The position numbers and the translations under genes were made by a program. From the NCBI GenBank assembly GCA_002633025.1, contig NMRB01001037.1:170672-234671 (forward strand): a DNA stretch of 64,000 nucleotides. The letters are read 5' to 3'. Below are positions 31,475 to 41,811 of this stretch, piece after piece. Position 1 is the first letter of the stretch. The number at the start of each line of letters is the position of its first letter. The notes under the pieces were generated by a model that searched no databases, was not told the DNA's origin, and was given only the letters and a program-made list of their open reading frames with translations. Source of the DNA: Notospermus geniculatus (Eukaryota; Nemertea; Pilidiophora; Heteronemertea; Lineidae).

Positions 31475-33172
31475 ATGGGCTTGTGCGGGCCGGGGAATGG
31501 TCCCCAAAGGCCGCCAGCCGTACCAGAGTTAAGGAAAAATGACCTTGCACTGCTTAGTGATGCTGCTGTAGCACATATCGAGCGAGAATTAGAAGAAACC
31601 CGTCGTGAGTGCATCGAGTTGGAGCGGCTGCTCGCAAGCCGAATAGTTTCGGTGTCCACCGATAGAGAGCGACGTCGTACAAGCGGGTGTGGCAGGAACA
31701 GGAGTCTCGCAAGCGAAGACATGGTAGAGTCGTATTCAAGCATAGATTATCAGAACTATAAACAGACTGTGCAAGCCAATCATGGTGCAACCTCGACCCC
31801 GGGTGTTCAAGTAAACGAACTGAATCCTTTTGCTCAGGAATGGAACCCGCCTGGTCCTGCATTGGCACCCAAGGAGACTGGTCCTGCGTTGTCATCCAAT
31901 GAGCCCAGTCCCGCGCTGGTAGTGATACCCAATGAGCCTGGTCCTGCCCTCGTACCAAGGGAGCCTGGTCCTGCCCTGGTAGGCCTACCCAATGAGCCTA
32001 GCCCTGGGCTTGTTCCCAATGATATGAATGAGCCTAGTCCTGCCGTGGGCAATGTTTTGAGCGTTATAGATACAAAGACCGAGCCTACTGCTCCACCCAC
32101 TGGCACTGGCAGCGGAAATTTAAATGACACAGGAATGTGGCAGCGGATGATCGATGCTATGTCTCTGCCCAAAACTGAAATGATGACATTTGAAGGAGAT
32201 CCAACGGCTTATTGGATTTTCGTCAGAAACTTTGATCAAGTAGTGGGAAATTCGACAGTTGGAGACGGGAAAAAGCTGAATTGTCTCTTTGAAAGTTGCA
32301 AGGGCAAAGCTGCACAAGTTATTATGCCTTGTGCTTTGATGGAACCTGCAGAAGGCTACATTCGCGCACGCGAGTTGTTGAAGGAACGCTTTGGCAACGA
32401 GTTTACAATAGCTGAGGCATGGGTTAAGCAAGTGGCGGGAGGACCTCCCATAAAACCGAATGACAATGTCGCGCTCCAAGAGTATGCTGATCAGGTCTCA
32501 GGATGTGTCGAAACATTAAAGGCCATGGACAGAATTGATGAAGTGGATACAAGAGCACGCATGATACAGATAACTGCACGACTACCGTCGTATCTCCAGA
32601 ACCGGTACAGAAAAATGGCTGTTGACGTGTTGGAGCAGACAGGAGAGTATCCGGGGATAGATCATTTGAGGAAGTTCATTCAGAAGTCAGCGAAAGAAGC
32701 CAACGACCCGGTGTTCGGAAAAAAGGGCGGGGCACCAGCCGTCCCCGAGCAGAGCGACGCGAAGACACGTAGTAACCATGGCAACCCGAGAAGAGTCCCT
32801 GAGCATCAACAACGAGGTAGGACCCATCATACGACATCTGGTGAGAGAAATGCCAGTTGTTATGTCTGCGGTGAAGACCACATGCTGCTGTCCTGCAAAA
32901 CCTGGAAGGAATCGAACGCTGAGCAGAGATGGAAAATCGCCAAGAAGAATAACCTCTGTTATCGATGCCTGGGCAAAGGGCACCGTGGCAAAGATTGTAA
33001 ACGTGATACCAAGTGTGGCGTTAATGGTTGTGGCAGAACTCACCACTTCCACCTGCACTTTGATGAAAAGAAAAAAGAATCAAGTGGGAAAAGTGATGAA
33101 AGGGAAAAACAGGGCGCCGGAAGTGGAGTTGCAGGAATAACGGCATTTGGAGCAGAGGTCAAGTTGTCCTGA
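31475..33172 (+). CDS. gag: BEL-2 Gag with EPGPAL repeats and zinc knuckles
   Basis: This 565-residue structural protein is intact. It begins with a short coiled coil (AHIERELEETRRECIELERL), then a Pro-rich array of imperfect repeats of the type NEPGPALVP at residues about 125-195. The Gag core (DUF1759-like) starts near 235 with MTFEGDPTAYWIFVRNFDQV. Zinc knuckles come near 465-530 (CYVCGEDHMLLSC and CYRCLGKGHRGKDC, then CGVNGCGRTHHFHLH). One repeat contains a TAGGCCTA insertion (31,980-31,987) that adds two residues in frame. It stops at TGA 33,170, and the protease frame overlaps in a different frame. Confidence 0.85.
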   Translation: MGLCGPGNGPQRPPAVPELRKNDLALLSDAAVAHIERELEETRRECIELERLLASRIVSVSTDRERRRTSGCGRNRSLASEDMVESYSSIDYQNYKQTVQANHGATSTPGVQVNELNPFAQEWNPPGPALAPKETGPALSSNEPSPALVVIPNEPGPALVPREPGPALVGLPNEPSPGLVPNDMNEPSPAVGNVLSVIDTKTEPTAPPTGTGSGNLNDTGMWQRMIDAMSLPKTEMMTFEGDPTAYWIFVRNFDQVVGNSTVGDGKKLNCLFESCKGKAAQVIMPCALMEPAEGYIRARELLKERFGNEFTIAEAWVKQVAGGPPIKPNDNVALQEYADQVSGCVETLKAMDRIDEVDTRARMIQITARLPSYLQNRYRKMAVDVLEQTGEYPGIDHLRKFIQKSAKEANDPVFGKKGGAPAVPEQSDAKTRSNHGNPRRVPEHQQRGRTHHTTSGERNASCYVCGEDHMLLSCKTWKESNAEQRWKIAKKNNLCYRCLGKGHRGKDCKRDTKCGVNGCGRTHHFHLHFDEKKKESSGKSDEREKQGAGSGVAGITAFGAEVKLS

Positions 33173-33173
33173 G

Positions 33174-36100
33174 GACGATACCCATCTGGGTGATTGGAAA
33201 AAACGGAAACCGAGTAATGGTTAATGCATTAATGGATGAGGGATCTGACACATCATATATCAGATCGGACATCGTGACTGCCCTTGGACTCGATGGTGAG
33301 AAAGATGTACTGAATATATCAACACTGAGAAGCGACGTTTCCCTGGACAGCCATAAAGTTGACATAGAAATAGAAAGTACAGATGGAGCAACGAAACGGA
33401 AGATGACAGTCTGGACGATGGATAAGATGTGCGGGTCTCTCCCCATAGAGAATTGGAACAAGCATAAGACCAAGTTTCCTCATCTGGATGATTTGAGATT
33501 TCCAACTGCATGCGGGTGAAAAACAGTCGACATATTGATTGGTTCGGATTCCCTGAGTTGGGGCTGTCCCTGGAGGAGAGGATTGGACAGCCAGGTGAGC
33601 CGGTGGCGCGTCGAACCCCACTTGGCTGGACATGTGTTGGTCCCGTTCCGTCACCAATGACAGCCCACAGTACGAACGTGGCACACACCTTCAATGTCAC
33701 TGCCAGCCAAAGATCGATTCAGGAGAAGTTACGTCTGATGTGGGAGATTGACACTTTAGGAGGAAATCCGACGCCGTCCGAGTCTCTGAGTCAACAGGAG
33801 ATGATGGTTTTGGAAAGGACAAAGAACACGATGACTTACATTGGCGGGAAATACGTAGTGGAGATCCCATGGAAACAGCAAGAGCCGTCACTACCTGACA
33901 ATAGTGAGGTCGCCAGAAGACGTCTTCGATCGTTGGAGAAGAGTCTGCTGAGTCGGCCCGAAGTTGCTGAGCGATACAGAGAGACCTTCAAAGCGAACAT
34001 AGAGAAAGGCTACATTCGTCGCATTGATCCTGAGGAGGCCAGTAAGCCTGGCTGGTATTTACCGCACTTCGCAGTTATACGTGAGGACAAGCAAACAACT
34101 AAAGTACGAATCGTGTATGATGCTGCGGCTACCTTCCAAGATGTGAGCTTGAACGATGAAATGGAGGCTGGCCCAAAGTTGCAGAAAGATATCCTCAAGA
34201 TTCTGCTGCATTTCAGGATGCGCCCAGTCGCTCTCGTCGGAGACATAAAAGAAATGTTTTCACAAGTCGGTATGGCGAAGAAAGATCAGAAATATCATCG
34301 CATCCTATGGAGAGATCTCAACCTTGACGCACCTATTGAAGTCTATGAAGCAGTCCGTCTTGTATTTGGGGACCGAGCCTCGCCCTTTCTGGCTCAGTTC
34401 GTCTTGCGTCATCATGCTGAGCAGATGCGGGATGACTTCCCTGAAGCAGCTGAGGTGATTGAAGAATACATCTTCGTGGATGATTTGCTAAACAGCCTAG
34501 AGACAGTAGAGGAGGCGACAGAGGTCAGAGAAGATTTGAGTGAAGTCCTCAGACTGGCAGGGTTTAAGATCAGAAGATGGTGCAGCAACAGAGCAGAAGT
34601 TTTGGAAGGAGTTCCAGAGTGTGACAGAGCAACAGGAGTTAACCTCGAAGAATCGAATCTGCCGAGTGTGAAGACACTGGGGGTTATGTGGAATGCAGAG
34701 ACAGACGTCTTCACCTTCCAACTCAACGAGACGGATCAAGTAGTCAGCACAAGACGCCAGCTATTGAGCAGAATAGAACTATTTTTGACCCTTTTCAGTT
34801 CCTGGCACCATTTGTTATAAAGAGAAAGATAGCACTGCAGGAGTCGTGGCTGCTTGGATTGGAGTGGGATGAGAAAATCCCAACAGATCTTCAACAGAGA
34901 CTTGATAGATGGATGCAGCAGCTTCAGAATGTCAACCAGTTGAACATACCCAGATGTTTTCGCAGTCGTCCGATTCAGGAAGTCAAGAGTGTGACAGTTC
35001 ACACTTTCTCTGATGCTTCAAAGGTTGCATATGGAGCAGTGACTTACGTACGATATGAATATGTAGACGGTGGAGTTGAGATCAGTCTTGTCTGCGCCAA
35101 AGCAAGAGTAGCTCCCTTGAAGGTGGTCAGCATTCCAAGATTGGAACTTATGGCGGCAGTGGTTGGCGCACGACTGACAACTTACGTAGCAGGAATCATA
35201 GATTGTCCCATCGAGCAGCATACTCTGTGGACAGACAGCATGGATGTTGTGTACTGGGTCCGAGGACAGTCACGTCAGTACAAACCGATCGTTGCAAACA
35301 GAATAGCAGAGATCCATCAACTGACGGAACCGAGACAGTGGCGACACATTGCGGGGAAAATGAACCCAGCAGATGATTTGACTCGTGGCTTGGAGAGTAG
35401 ATGAGATTTCCAGCGAGCACAGATGGATGCATGGACCTGCCTTCCTTCACGAGGGGGAGGAGTCATGGCCTGGAGAAAGTCGGGATGTGAGTTGCACCGA
35501 AGATGCAGAACAAGAGAAAAGTAAATCCGTTGCCTTGTTCAATGTGCAGCGGATTGAGAGTGAGAATATAATGGACCCCGACAAGTATCCAAGCTGGTTG
35601 CGGCTGCTGAGAGTTACGTCATTAGTATTCCGTTTCATCGACAAACTGAAGACGTCGCGTGAGAAGAAATTGGCAGGGCTGACTGCACAGGAGAATGCAG
35701 AGAAGTCAGAATCAGGGCTCGTCATAAGCCCAGATGAGATATCGAGAGCAGAGAAATATTGGATCAAGAGAGCTCAAGTTGAACGCTTTTCTACAGAGAT
35801 AGCTGGATTGCAGAAAGGAAATGAGAAAGCAAAGCCGAAGGGTCGTTTACAGCCGTTGAACCCCTTCATCGACAGTGACGGAATCGTCAGGGTTGGTGGA
35901 CGACTTCAGAACTCAAGTCTGCCTTATAGCACCAAGCACCCTCCGATACTACCAGACAAGCACAGAATCTCCGAGCTTATTGTGGCGCATTTCCACTGTT
36001 TAGGCCACCACGTGAGAGGAGTCAGTGGTACCCTGGCAGATATCCGTTGCAAATACTGGATAGTGCATGGGCGAGAAGAAATCAAGCGTTGGGAACGGAA

Positions 36101-37090
36101 TTGCTATGGCTGCAAAATTCGAAGAAAAGTCAGAGGAAGACAGATAATGGCTCCATTGCCAGAGTTTCGTCTGGGATCAATCATGCGCTGCTTTGTTTCC
36201 TGCGGACTAGATTTCGGCAGTCCATTCATCGTGAAGTTGACAAGGCGAGTGAGCGCAAACGTTATTTGTGCTTATTCACGTGTCTCGCGACCAGGGCAGT
36301 GCATCTGGAAGTAGCATACGGATTGGACACCAGCAGCTTCCTTAATGCATTCTCACGAATGGTAGCAAGGAGAGGAAGACCAGAAGAAATCGTTAGTGAC
36401 AATGGTACGAATTTTACAGCGGCTGAGAAAGAGTTGCGCAGCCTAGTTGAGGCGCTGGATCGAGACGAAATAGAGAATGTCGGTGCGAATGACGGCATAC
36501 GCTGGCACTTCAACCCTGCGACCGGAGCACACCATGGGGGTGTATTTGAAAGTATGATCAAGGCGGCAAAGAGAGGAATCAATGCAATATTGAACAACGC
36601 TGGAATCAACGACGAAGAGTTGTTAACGGCCGTTGTCGAAGTTGAGGGCTTGCTCAACTCCCGCCCTTTGTTATACGTGGGTGGTGAGTCGAGTGAAGAA
36701 CCAGTGCTGACCCCAAATCATTTTATATACGGGCAAGCTGGGGGACAACTGGCGCCACGAGTTATTGACGACATCGCTCTGAATCCGAGAAACAGGTGGC
36801 GCTACGTTCAGAATCTTGTCCTCAAGGTATGGAATCGGTGGATGAAAGAATATCTCACATCACTCAACACTCGAGGGAAGTGGTTCGACAAACAGCGAGA
36901 CTTAGCGGCGGATGACGTCGTGTTACTCGTTAACCAGAACAACCTGAGAGGGAAGTGGCCGTTGGGTGTCATCACGGAGGTTTTCCCAGGAAACGACGGA
37001 CACGTTCGTGTGGTTCGAGTGAAGAGCGGAGACAAGGAGTATACGAGGCCTATCACCAGTCTTAGTCCATTGGTCGTGTCGAAATCATAG
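33174..37090 (+). pseudogene. pol: BEL-2 pol: protease, reverse transcriptase, RNase H, integrase
   Basis: Domain order is normal for BEL/Pao. Protease: VNALMDEGSDTSYIRSDIV near 33,222 (DEG in place of the usual DSG or DTG). Reverse transcriptase: VALVGDIKEMFSQVGM and the catalytic YIFVDDLLNS near 34,466. RNase H: TFSDASKVAYGAV near 35,004 and LWTDSMDVVYW. Integrase: the HHCC finger (HFHCLGHH to CYGCKIRR), then D, D, E in GLDFGSPF, VSDNGTNF and GVFESMIKAA. It ends at 37,088 (SLSPLVVSKS). The frame changes by single bases near 33,172, 33,515, 34,770, 35,400 and 36,240, yet I saw no substitution stop within the pieces. With nearly identical LTRs this may reflect sequencing errors as much as decay. 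Confidence 0.85.
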
Positions 37091-37628
37091 ACTCTTGGAC
37101 TTTCAACACTTGCGCATTAGAGTTACCGTGAGATGAACGTGTGTTGGCGCATTTGGACTTTGCAATCGGTTTCAGTTTTCTCTTAAGGAATCGACAGCAA
37201 TAGGGGTAAAAGGTCAGAATAAACCTCTCTATTGTTAGGTGCACGACATGCTCTGCCTTCGTCTGTTCTTTAAAAGAAGTGATCCGAATTGCCTATTAGG
37301 TTTACTAGCATTTAACTGTGGTATTAATCGTTGTGACTATTTCACGTGTTTCTAAGTTTTCAAGTTCTCATAGTTATGGAATCGCATCATATATCTTGGA
37401 CTGTCAACATTTGTCCTCATATTCGGAGGCTATAGTTTCGGAGATCTGAACGAGATCTAGATTAACACATATGTGTCTGTGAGCTCACCTTTCGGTCCTT
37501 TAACAGTGGACATCCTCGGCATTCTATTGCACTTTAATCGTCGTAACAATATTCGTTGTCGTTTGGAAATTCAGAAATTGGACTGTTAATGAACATTCTT
37601 TGATCAGTGTCGTTCATGAGGGTGAGTA

Positions 37629-37913
37629 TGTTTGGACTGGTCTTTGCGCATATTGAGGCGCCATCTGCGAACTGGACAATATACTAGTATTGCTGAACAG
37701 GAATAATACGCCACCTATGATTTGGACTGTTAACTAGTTTTGCGCGCCACTTCAGTCACGTGGGCACGCGGGCGATTTGAAAGTGAGGCATTGGGGCGTG
37801 GCTTGCGTGAGTTCGGGGCTTGCAAGAGAGAGATCGACGGGGAAAAGAATGTAAACAAGTTGTGCTGTTCAATATAGTTAATTTTATTAGTTTATCGTTC
37901 GATTCGTCATTTT
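37629..37913 (+). repeat. 3' LTR of BEL-2
   Basis: Direct copy of the LTR at 30,828. Only one base difference was seen by eye over about 285 bases. Between the pol stop at 37,090 and this LTR lie 540 bases of untranslated DNA with repeated TTTGGACTG phrases, as also seen at the 3' end of BEL-1. Confidence 0.9.
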
Positions 37914-37914
37914 G

Positions 37915-38286
37915 TCACATTTTAGAACATTTGTCACATTTTAGAACAGATGAAAATATTCCTACTCTTGAAATACTGTTTCTTATTTTCTCATAAATAT
38001 ATCTATCTTCATCATTATCTATTTTTTCTTGTCTATTTCTTTCTGCTATTTTTCTAGCGCATTTTTTACAAATACATTTTAAAGCGGAAGGAGAAAATTC
38101 TTCAAGCGGTTTTGTTTCTCCGCAGCATAAATTATCACCTATACAGGTTCTATGGCTCGTGAAACGACACTCTGTGCTCTGTGGTTCGGCTGCGACTTGG
38201 CCGGTTTGGCGATTGATTAACTCAGTAGTTTCAAGTAGTTTTAATTTTTTCTTTAATTTTTGATTGATAATCATTGAGCGCTGCAT
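37915..38286 (-). pseudogene. Second treble-clef zinc protein, 3' end cut off by BEL-2
   Basis: The 123-residue frame has a zinc motif CCGETKPLEEFSPSALKC then CKKCARKIAERN, similar in style to the N-terminal zinc segments of HNH-type virus proteins, and a further CDKCSK near its end. The frame runs into the BEL-2 LTR. An acidic frame on the other side of BEL-2 (30,827 down to 30,749) looks like its original C-terminus and stops just at the ATG of the membrane protein. A tandem 19-base duplication next to the insertion (37,916-37,953) may have shifted the frame. Function unknown. The ATG is in TTTAAATGC. Confidence 0.6.
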
Positions 38287-38301
38287 TTAAAATCGTTAAA
38301 T

Positions 38302-38538
38302 TTATTTAACTATATTTTGTGGAATAATTCTGTGTTGATATAAATAGTCCAAACTCATATTACTTATGGCTACAACACCACCGAGTTTAAAAATTTCTTC
38401 TAAATTAGCTTGACTTGGAGAACCGATATTTATTCTCAGAAACCTCTTAAGGACGTAAGAATAACCAATTGTTACTCCGGCTAATAGAGTACTGCGATAT
38501 AAAGTATTTATGATATCATTCTTGTTCATCTCTGCCAT
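38302..38538 (-). CDS. Small conserved Polinton membrane protein (78 residues)
   Basis: An intact short protein with two hydrophobic stretches, TLLAGVTIGYSYVLKRFLRI and KLGGVVAISNMSLDYLY, ending RIIPQNIVK. Proteins with the same pattern (TLAGVT-GY near the start, DYL near the end) are common in invertebrate Polintons next to the capsid gene. The role is unknown. The ATG is in AATAAATGG. It lies 25 bases downstream of the capsid gene, in the same direction, so the two may be cotranscribed. Confidence 0.75.
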   Translation of the reverse strand: MAEMNKNDIINTLYRSTLLAGVTIGYSYVLKRFLRINIGSPSQANLEEIFKLGGVVAISNMSLDYLYQHRIIPQNIVK

Positions 38539-38562
38539 TTATTTAGCAGAAATTCAAGAAGT

Positions 38563-39819
38563 TTAGTATTGTAGCGAAGCTAATTGTTGATTACTTATAT
38601 TCACTTGTGCATCAGAAACAATAAACATGTGCATTTTGTATGGCCCTTTCCCTGATTCTTTCGTAATAGCCAATTGTATTCCGTCTTTTGTGTTTTGAAG
38701 TTTTTTACCAGAACCATGCAAAGTGTTGTCCTCTGTAGTTCTAAGATCAATCCATAAACCATAATGATCTTTATCACCATAATATTTTTCGATATTCATG
38801 TAACAATCATCAGTCTTTTTGGTATTCTCACTCATGAAGTGTTTCTTAATTTCTGACCATTGATCTAAAAGTCTCATTCCTTCCGGATATACTTTATTTG
38901 CAATGCCTTCAATTGTAATCTTAACTTTAGTTATACCAGGGTTTTCAAATTTCTCTGAATCTCTTTGTCCATCGGTATAATCTGAAATAAATAAAAGTAA
39001 AACCCCTTTTATTGATCTTCCAGGAATGTTTATATTTTCATTAATTAAAGTATCAGTTGCTGAAACACTAACAGTTTTTAAGTGATCAACCCAATCATAA
39101 ATAATTGAAACCCCGACATTATAATTATTACTTAGTTGGTTGGCTAACACTTCATTTGTAACAGTATCATATTCTAAACATATATTTTCTAACTTATAAT
39201 TCATATTTGCAGTTGTACCTGTAAAAATTATATCTTCTTTTGGTGCTAGAGTTATTTCAAAAATAATGTCCTCTGTTATAGGAAATTTATACAATGGAGC
39301 ATGAGTAGACATTAACTCAAAATCTAAAGGAATCATATATTTCTTATCAAATACAGTCTTAAGTAGTTTCTGTGTATTTGATTCACCTTGAACATGTGCC
39401 TCTGCAACCCCTGATCTTAACTGTCTTAAATTCTTGTGTTGTATTCCTTGAAATACTAAATTATCTCTTTCTTTTTCAGTTAACCATAAATCTTTAAAAG
39501 TGTTATATAAGTTAAAACTTTCAAGTTCAAAGATTATTTCTGTTCCCCATTTTACAACTAGTTTTGAAATCAGATTTCTACCAAGATTATTAACAACGTA
39601 ATTACTACTATGACCTGAAATTTCAACATAGGCTGATAAATAGAATGATTCCGGAACAAAGAAAGTATTTTCCGTTAATCTTGGAACTCTTATGTATAAT
39701 GTTTCTTTGGGGTTTGCTGAAGATGGGTTATTAGTTATAACATGATGTTGCCTTTCAGCTTTTAAACCTAACGGAATTCTACTATTCCTTTCTGTGTTTA
39801 GTATCCTTCCTGTTGCCAT
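38563..39819 (-). CDS. Major capsid protein candidate, double jelly-roll type
   Basis: This intact 418-residue protein is the best candidate for the main shell protein. It has the pattern I associate with capsid proteins of invertebrate Polintons: YMIPLDFELMSTHAPLYKFP at residues 165-185, followed by FEITLAPKEDIIF and YKLENICLEYDTV; then SIKGVLLLFISDYTDGQRDS, and GLWIDLRTTEDNTLHGSGKK with MHMFIVSDAQVNISNQQL at the end. The predicted alternation of strands fits two jelly-roll folds. No membrane segment or signal is visible. It is one of the few long genes of the element without a break. The ATG is in AATAAATGG. A structure prediction would settle the fold. Confidence 0.7.
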   Translation of the reverse strand: MATGRILNTERNSRIPLGLKAERQHHVITNNPSSANPKETLYIRVPRLTENTFFVPESFYLSAYVEISGHSSNYVVNNLGRNLISKLVVKWGTEIIFELESFNLYNTFKDLWLTEKERDNLVFQGIQHKNLRQLRSGVAEAHVQGESNTQKLLKTVFDKKYMIPLDFELMSTHAPLYKFPITEDIIFEITLAPKEDIIFTGTTANMNYKLENICLEYDTVTNEVLANQLSNNYNVGVSIIYDWVDHLKTVSVSATDTLINENINIPGRSIKGVLLLFISDYTDGQRDSEKFENPGITKVKITIEGIANKVYPEGMRLLDQWSEIKKHFMSENTKKTDDCYMNIEKYYGDKDHYGLWIDLRTTEDNTLHGSGKKLQNTKDGIQLAITKESGKGPYKMHMFIVSDAQVNISNQQLASLQY

Positions 39820-39833
39820 TTATTTAACGTTTA

Positions 39834-41405
39834 TTTTTAATTTTTCGGACCCCTTCTATAAGACCGTACACTATAGAACTAACAATAATAACAGCAAGAA
39901 TAATTAAATGTTCTGCTAGAAACCCAACAGCAGCACCAGCAGATTTTAAGATAAATGAAACTATTGCTCCGATTATTCCTGGTAAAGCTGCTGCTCACTT
40001 CTTTGCTAATTCCTTTAACCACTCTGCGAATTTCTTTAACCCTTCTTTCACTCTGCTTGGTGTATCTGGTTTAGGAGACGGAGATGGCGGCGACGGTGAT
40101 GGCGGAGATGGTGGTGATGATCCTTTCAAACTGTTACTTATTGCTAAACCTAAAGTTGTGAAAAACATTGTAATTGCAGTTATGATAGCACCAATTGTTA
40201 ATCCTTCCACTTTAAAAAGTAACCTGATTCTGTCTTTTAATGGTATTTCAGATTCTGGATTTTTTAAGACCTCAGTAATTAAGTTTTTAATTCTACTTAT
40301 TTGTGATTCTTGCTCAGTTCTTAATTCAAATATCTTCTTTCTTTCCATGATTAATTTTTCTATTGCTTTTCCTTTCTCTTCTTCCACTTCAATTATCTGT
40401 TTTTTTCAATTCTTCTTTTTCATTATAATCTTCTTTAACAGAGGCTACATAGTCTCTTTGTAAATTTGCTAGTTTATTGTTCAATTCATTAATTTGTTTC
40501 TCTAATTCTTCTTCCCGGTTCTTTTTTTCTAGTTGAAGTGCAGCTAAATCATCACTTGCTTTTATCATACCTCTCCACTGTCTTAAAGCATGTTCTGTAA
40601 AACCAAATGCTTTCAGTTCTTCTTCATTTGTGTCAATAAGGCTTTCAAGTTTCTTGCCGCTTTGACTGCGTCGTGGATCACTGACATTTAAGCCTCCAAA
40701 CGATTCCATCATATTTTCAAATGATTCATCTAAAACTTTTGGGGGTGGTTCGTATCTAGAAGGTTCATTATCCATCGGTCTTTGTTCGGCTGATCGGCCA
40801 GTGGGAAGTTGTAAAGTGGGTGGTCGTAAAATGGGTGTCTGGCGTCTTTCATCTGGTGTTTCAAGAAGAGTTTTGAATTCGTTGATAAATTTTACCCCAT
40901 AACTCATACTACTCTCAGCATATAATTTGCCATCATTTTTGGTTAAACGTAAAAGATAATTTTGTAGGTTACCATAACCATCCCCAAATACTGCAAGTTG
41001 TTTTTTGTTAATTAGATCTTCTCTTTTAGCCTCTTTAAGACAGTTATAAACTACCATATTTTCTGCTATATAATACAATTGACCATCAATTTCCTGTAGT
41101 CTTTTGGATACCAGTTGTAACCCTCTTTTCGTGTAATTCCATTTTGTATTTTTGATTGCTTTTTCTAGTTTATCTTGATTTTGTGAATAATATAACTCCA
41201 GTCTTTCTAACTCAGGGTCTCTTGCTTTAGGCGGTGAAGGAAAATTATCCTCACCAGTTAAATTTACCCCTGTGTTATATTGAGTATTATCATCACCCCT
41301 AAAAGATGTTTCGGCTATGGCTTCGCCGCCGCCACTTCGCGTTTCTTGTTGTATATTTGGATCGACTTCAGGCATTTCAAATTCTCCTGTTCCTCCTTCA
41401 GCCAT
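39834..41405 (-). pseudogene. Large conserved Polinton protein, coiled coil plus membrane tail
   Basis: Read as one gene of about 520 codons. N-terminal half: acidic start (GTGEFEMPEVDPNIQQE), a globular part (FGDGYGNLQNYLLRLTKNDG), and a Pro-rich linker. A coiled coil (EELEKQINELNNKLANLQRD) follows. Then comes a helical part with RIRLLFKVEGLTIGAIITAI, a PPSPSPKP tract, and a hydrophobic tail (ALPGIIGAIVSFILKSAGAA, then a second membrane segment). The frame is broken by a one-base change in a run of seven A at about 40,399, and by an in-frame TGA at 39,995-39,997 (minus strand). The tail with LPGIIG is a known signature of invertebrate Polintons. Role unknown, probably virion assembly or membrane. 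The ATG is in ATTAAATGG. Confidence 0.65.
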
Positions 41406-41409
41406 TTAA

Positions 41410-41769
41410 TTAACGTAGAAGTAATGCTAAACCAACTAATGCCCCAGTTACGCCAAATACGATGAACTTTGTGTCTTCCAGGGCGTCATGAGTTTTGGTT
41501 TCAACTTTGGTGGTTCCGGCTTCGCCGTTCTGCGGCTTTATAGGTTTTATTTCGGCACTCTTTACGGCTTCGCCATTACTTTTCAGTCTGTGCTCTGCCG
41601 CTGTGCCGTCGTGAACTTTTGTTCTAATCGTTTTAACTGGTGATCCGTCCATTAATGGGTTAAGTCTTCTTTTTTCTTTATTTATGTCATTCTTTCCAGG
41701 AGTCATATTTTTAGAAGCTATCAGGATGTTATTGTTATAATTATCTATTTTACCAACTTCTAAGATCAT
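41410..41769 (-). CDS. Conserved Polinton protein with C-terminal membrane anchor
   Basis: The 119-residue frame has KNMTPGKNDINKEKRRLNPL near its start and a single C-terminal hydrophobic helix (FIVFGVTGALVGLALLLR). The middle (residues 55-90) is low complexity with GEA and is encoded by GC-rich hairpin-forming DNA unlike the rest of the element. The open frame extends upstream of the ATG without a start codon up to a stop near 41,805, so the natural start may have been lost. The usual TAAATG context is absent here. Function unknown. Confidence 0.55.
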   Translation of the reverse strand: MILEVGKIDNYNNNILIASKNMTPGKNDINKEKRRLNPLMDGSPVKTIRTKVHDGTAAEHRLKSNGEAVKSAEIKPIKPQNGEAGTTKVETKTHDALEDTKFIVFGVTGALVGLALLLR

Positions 41770-41811
41770 GTTTGAACTTATGATGTATAAACCTGGACCA
41801 ATTACATAATC

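Larger units (their letters stand above)
30828..37913 (+). mobile_element. BEL/Pao LTR retrotransposon BEL-2 inserted in the Polinton
   Basis: A complete 7.1 kb element is bounded by two LTRs of about 285 bases that start TGTTTGGACTGG. CACAT precedes the left LTR (30,823-30,827) and also occurs two bases after the right LTR (37,916-37,920), a likely target duplication. Reading the LTRs side by side I found one difference (G at the left, A at the right, in GCTTGCRAGAGAGAG), so the insertion is recent relative to the decay of its host element. It splits a minus-strand Polinton gene (37,915-38,286 and beyond 30,827). Confidence 0.9.

Noticed and set aside
33120-33190. Programmed frameshift between BEL-2 gag and pol
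   Set aside because: No convincing slippery heptamer is visible and several other single-base shifts occur in the same pol; decay or sequence error is simpler.
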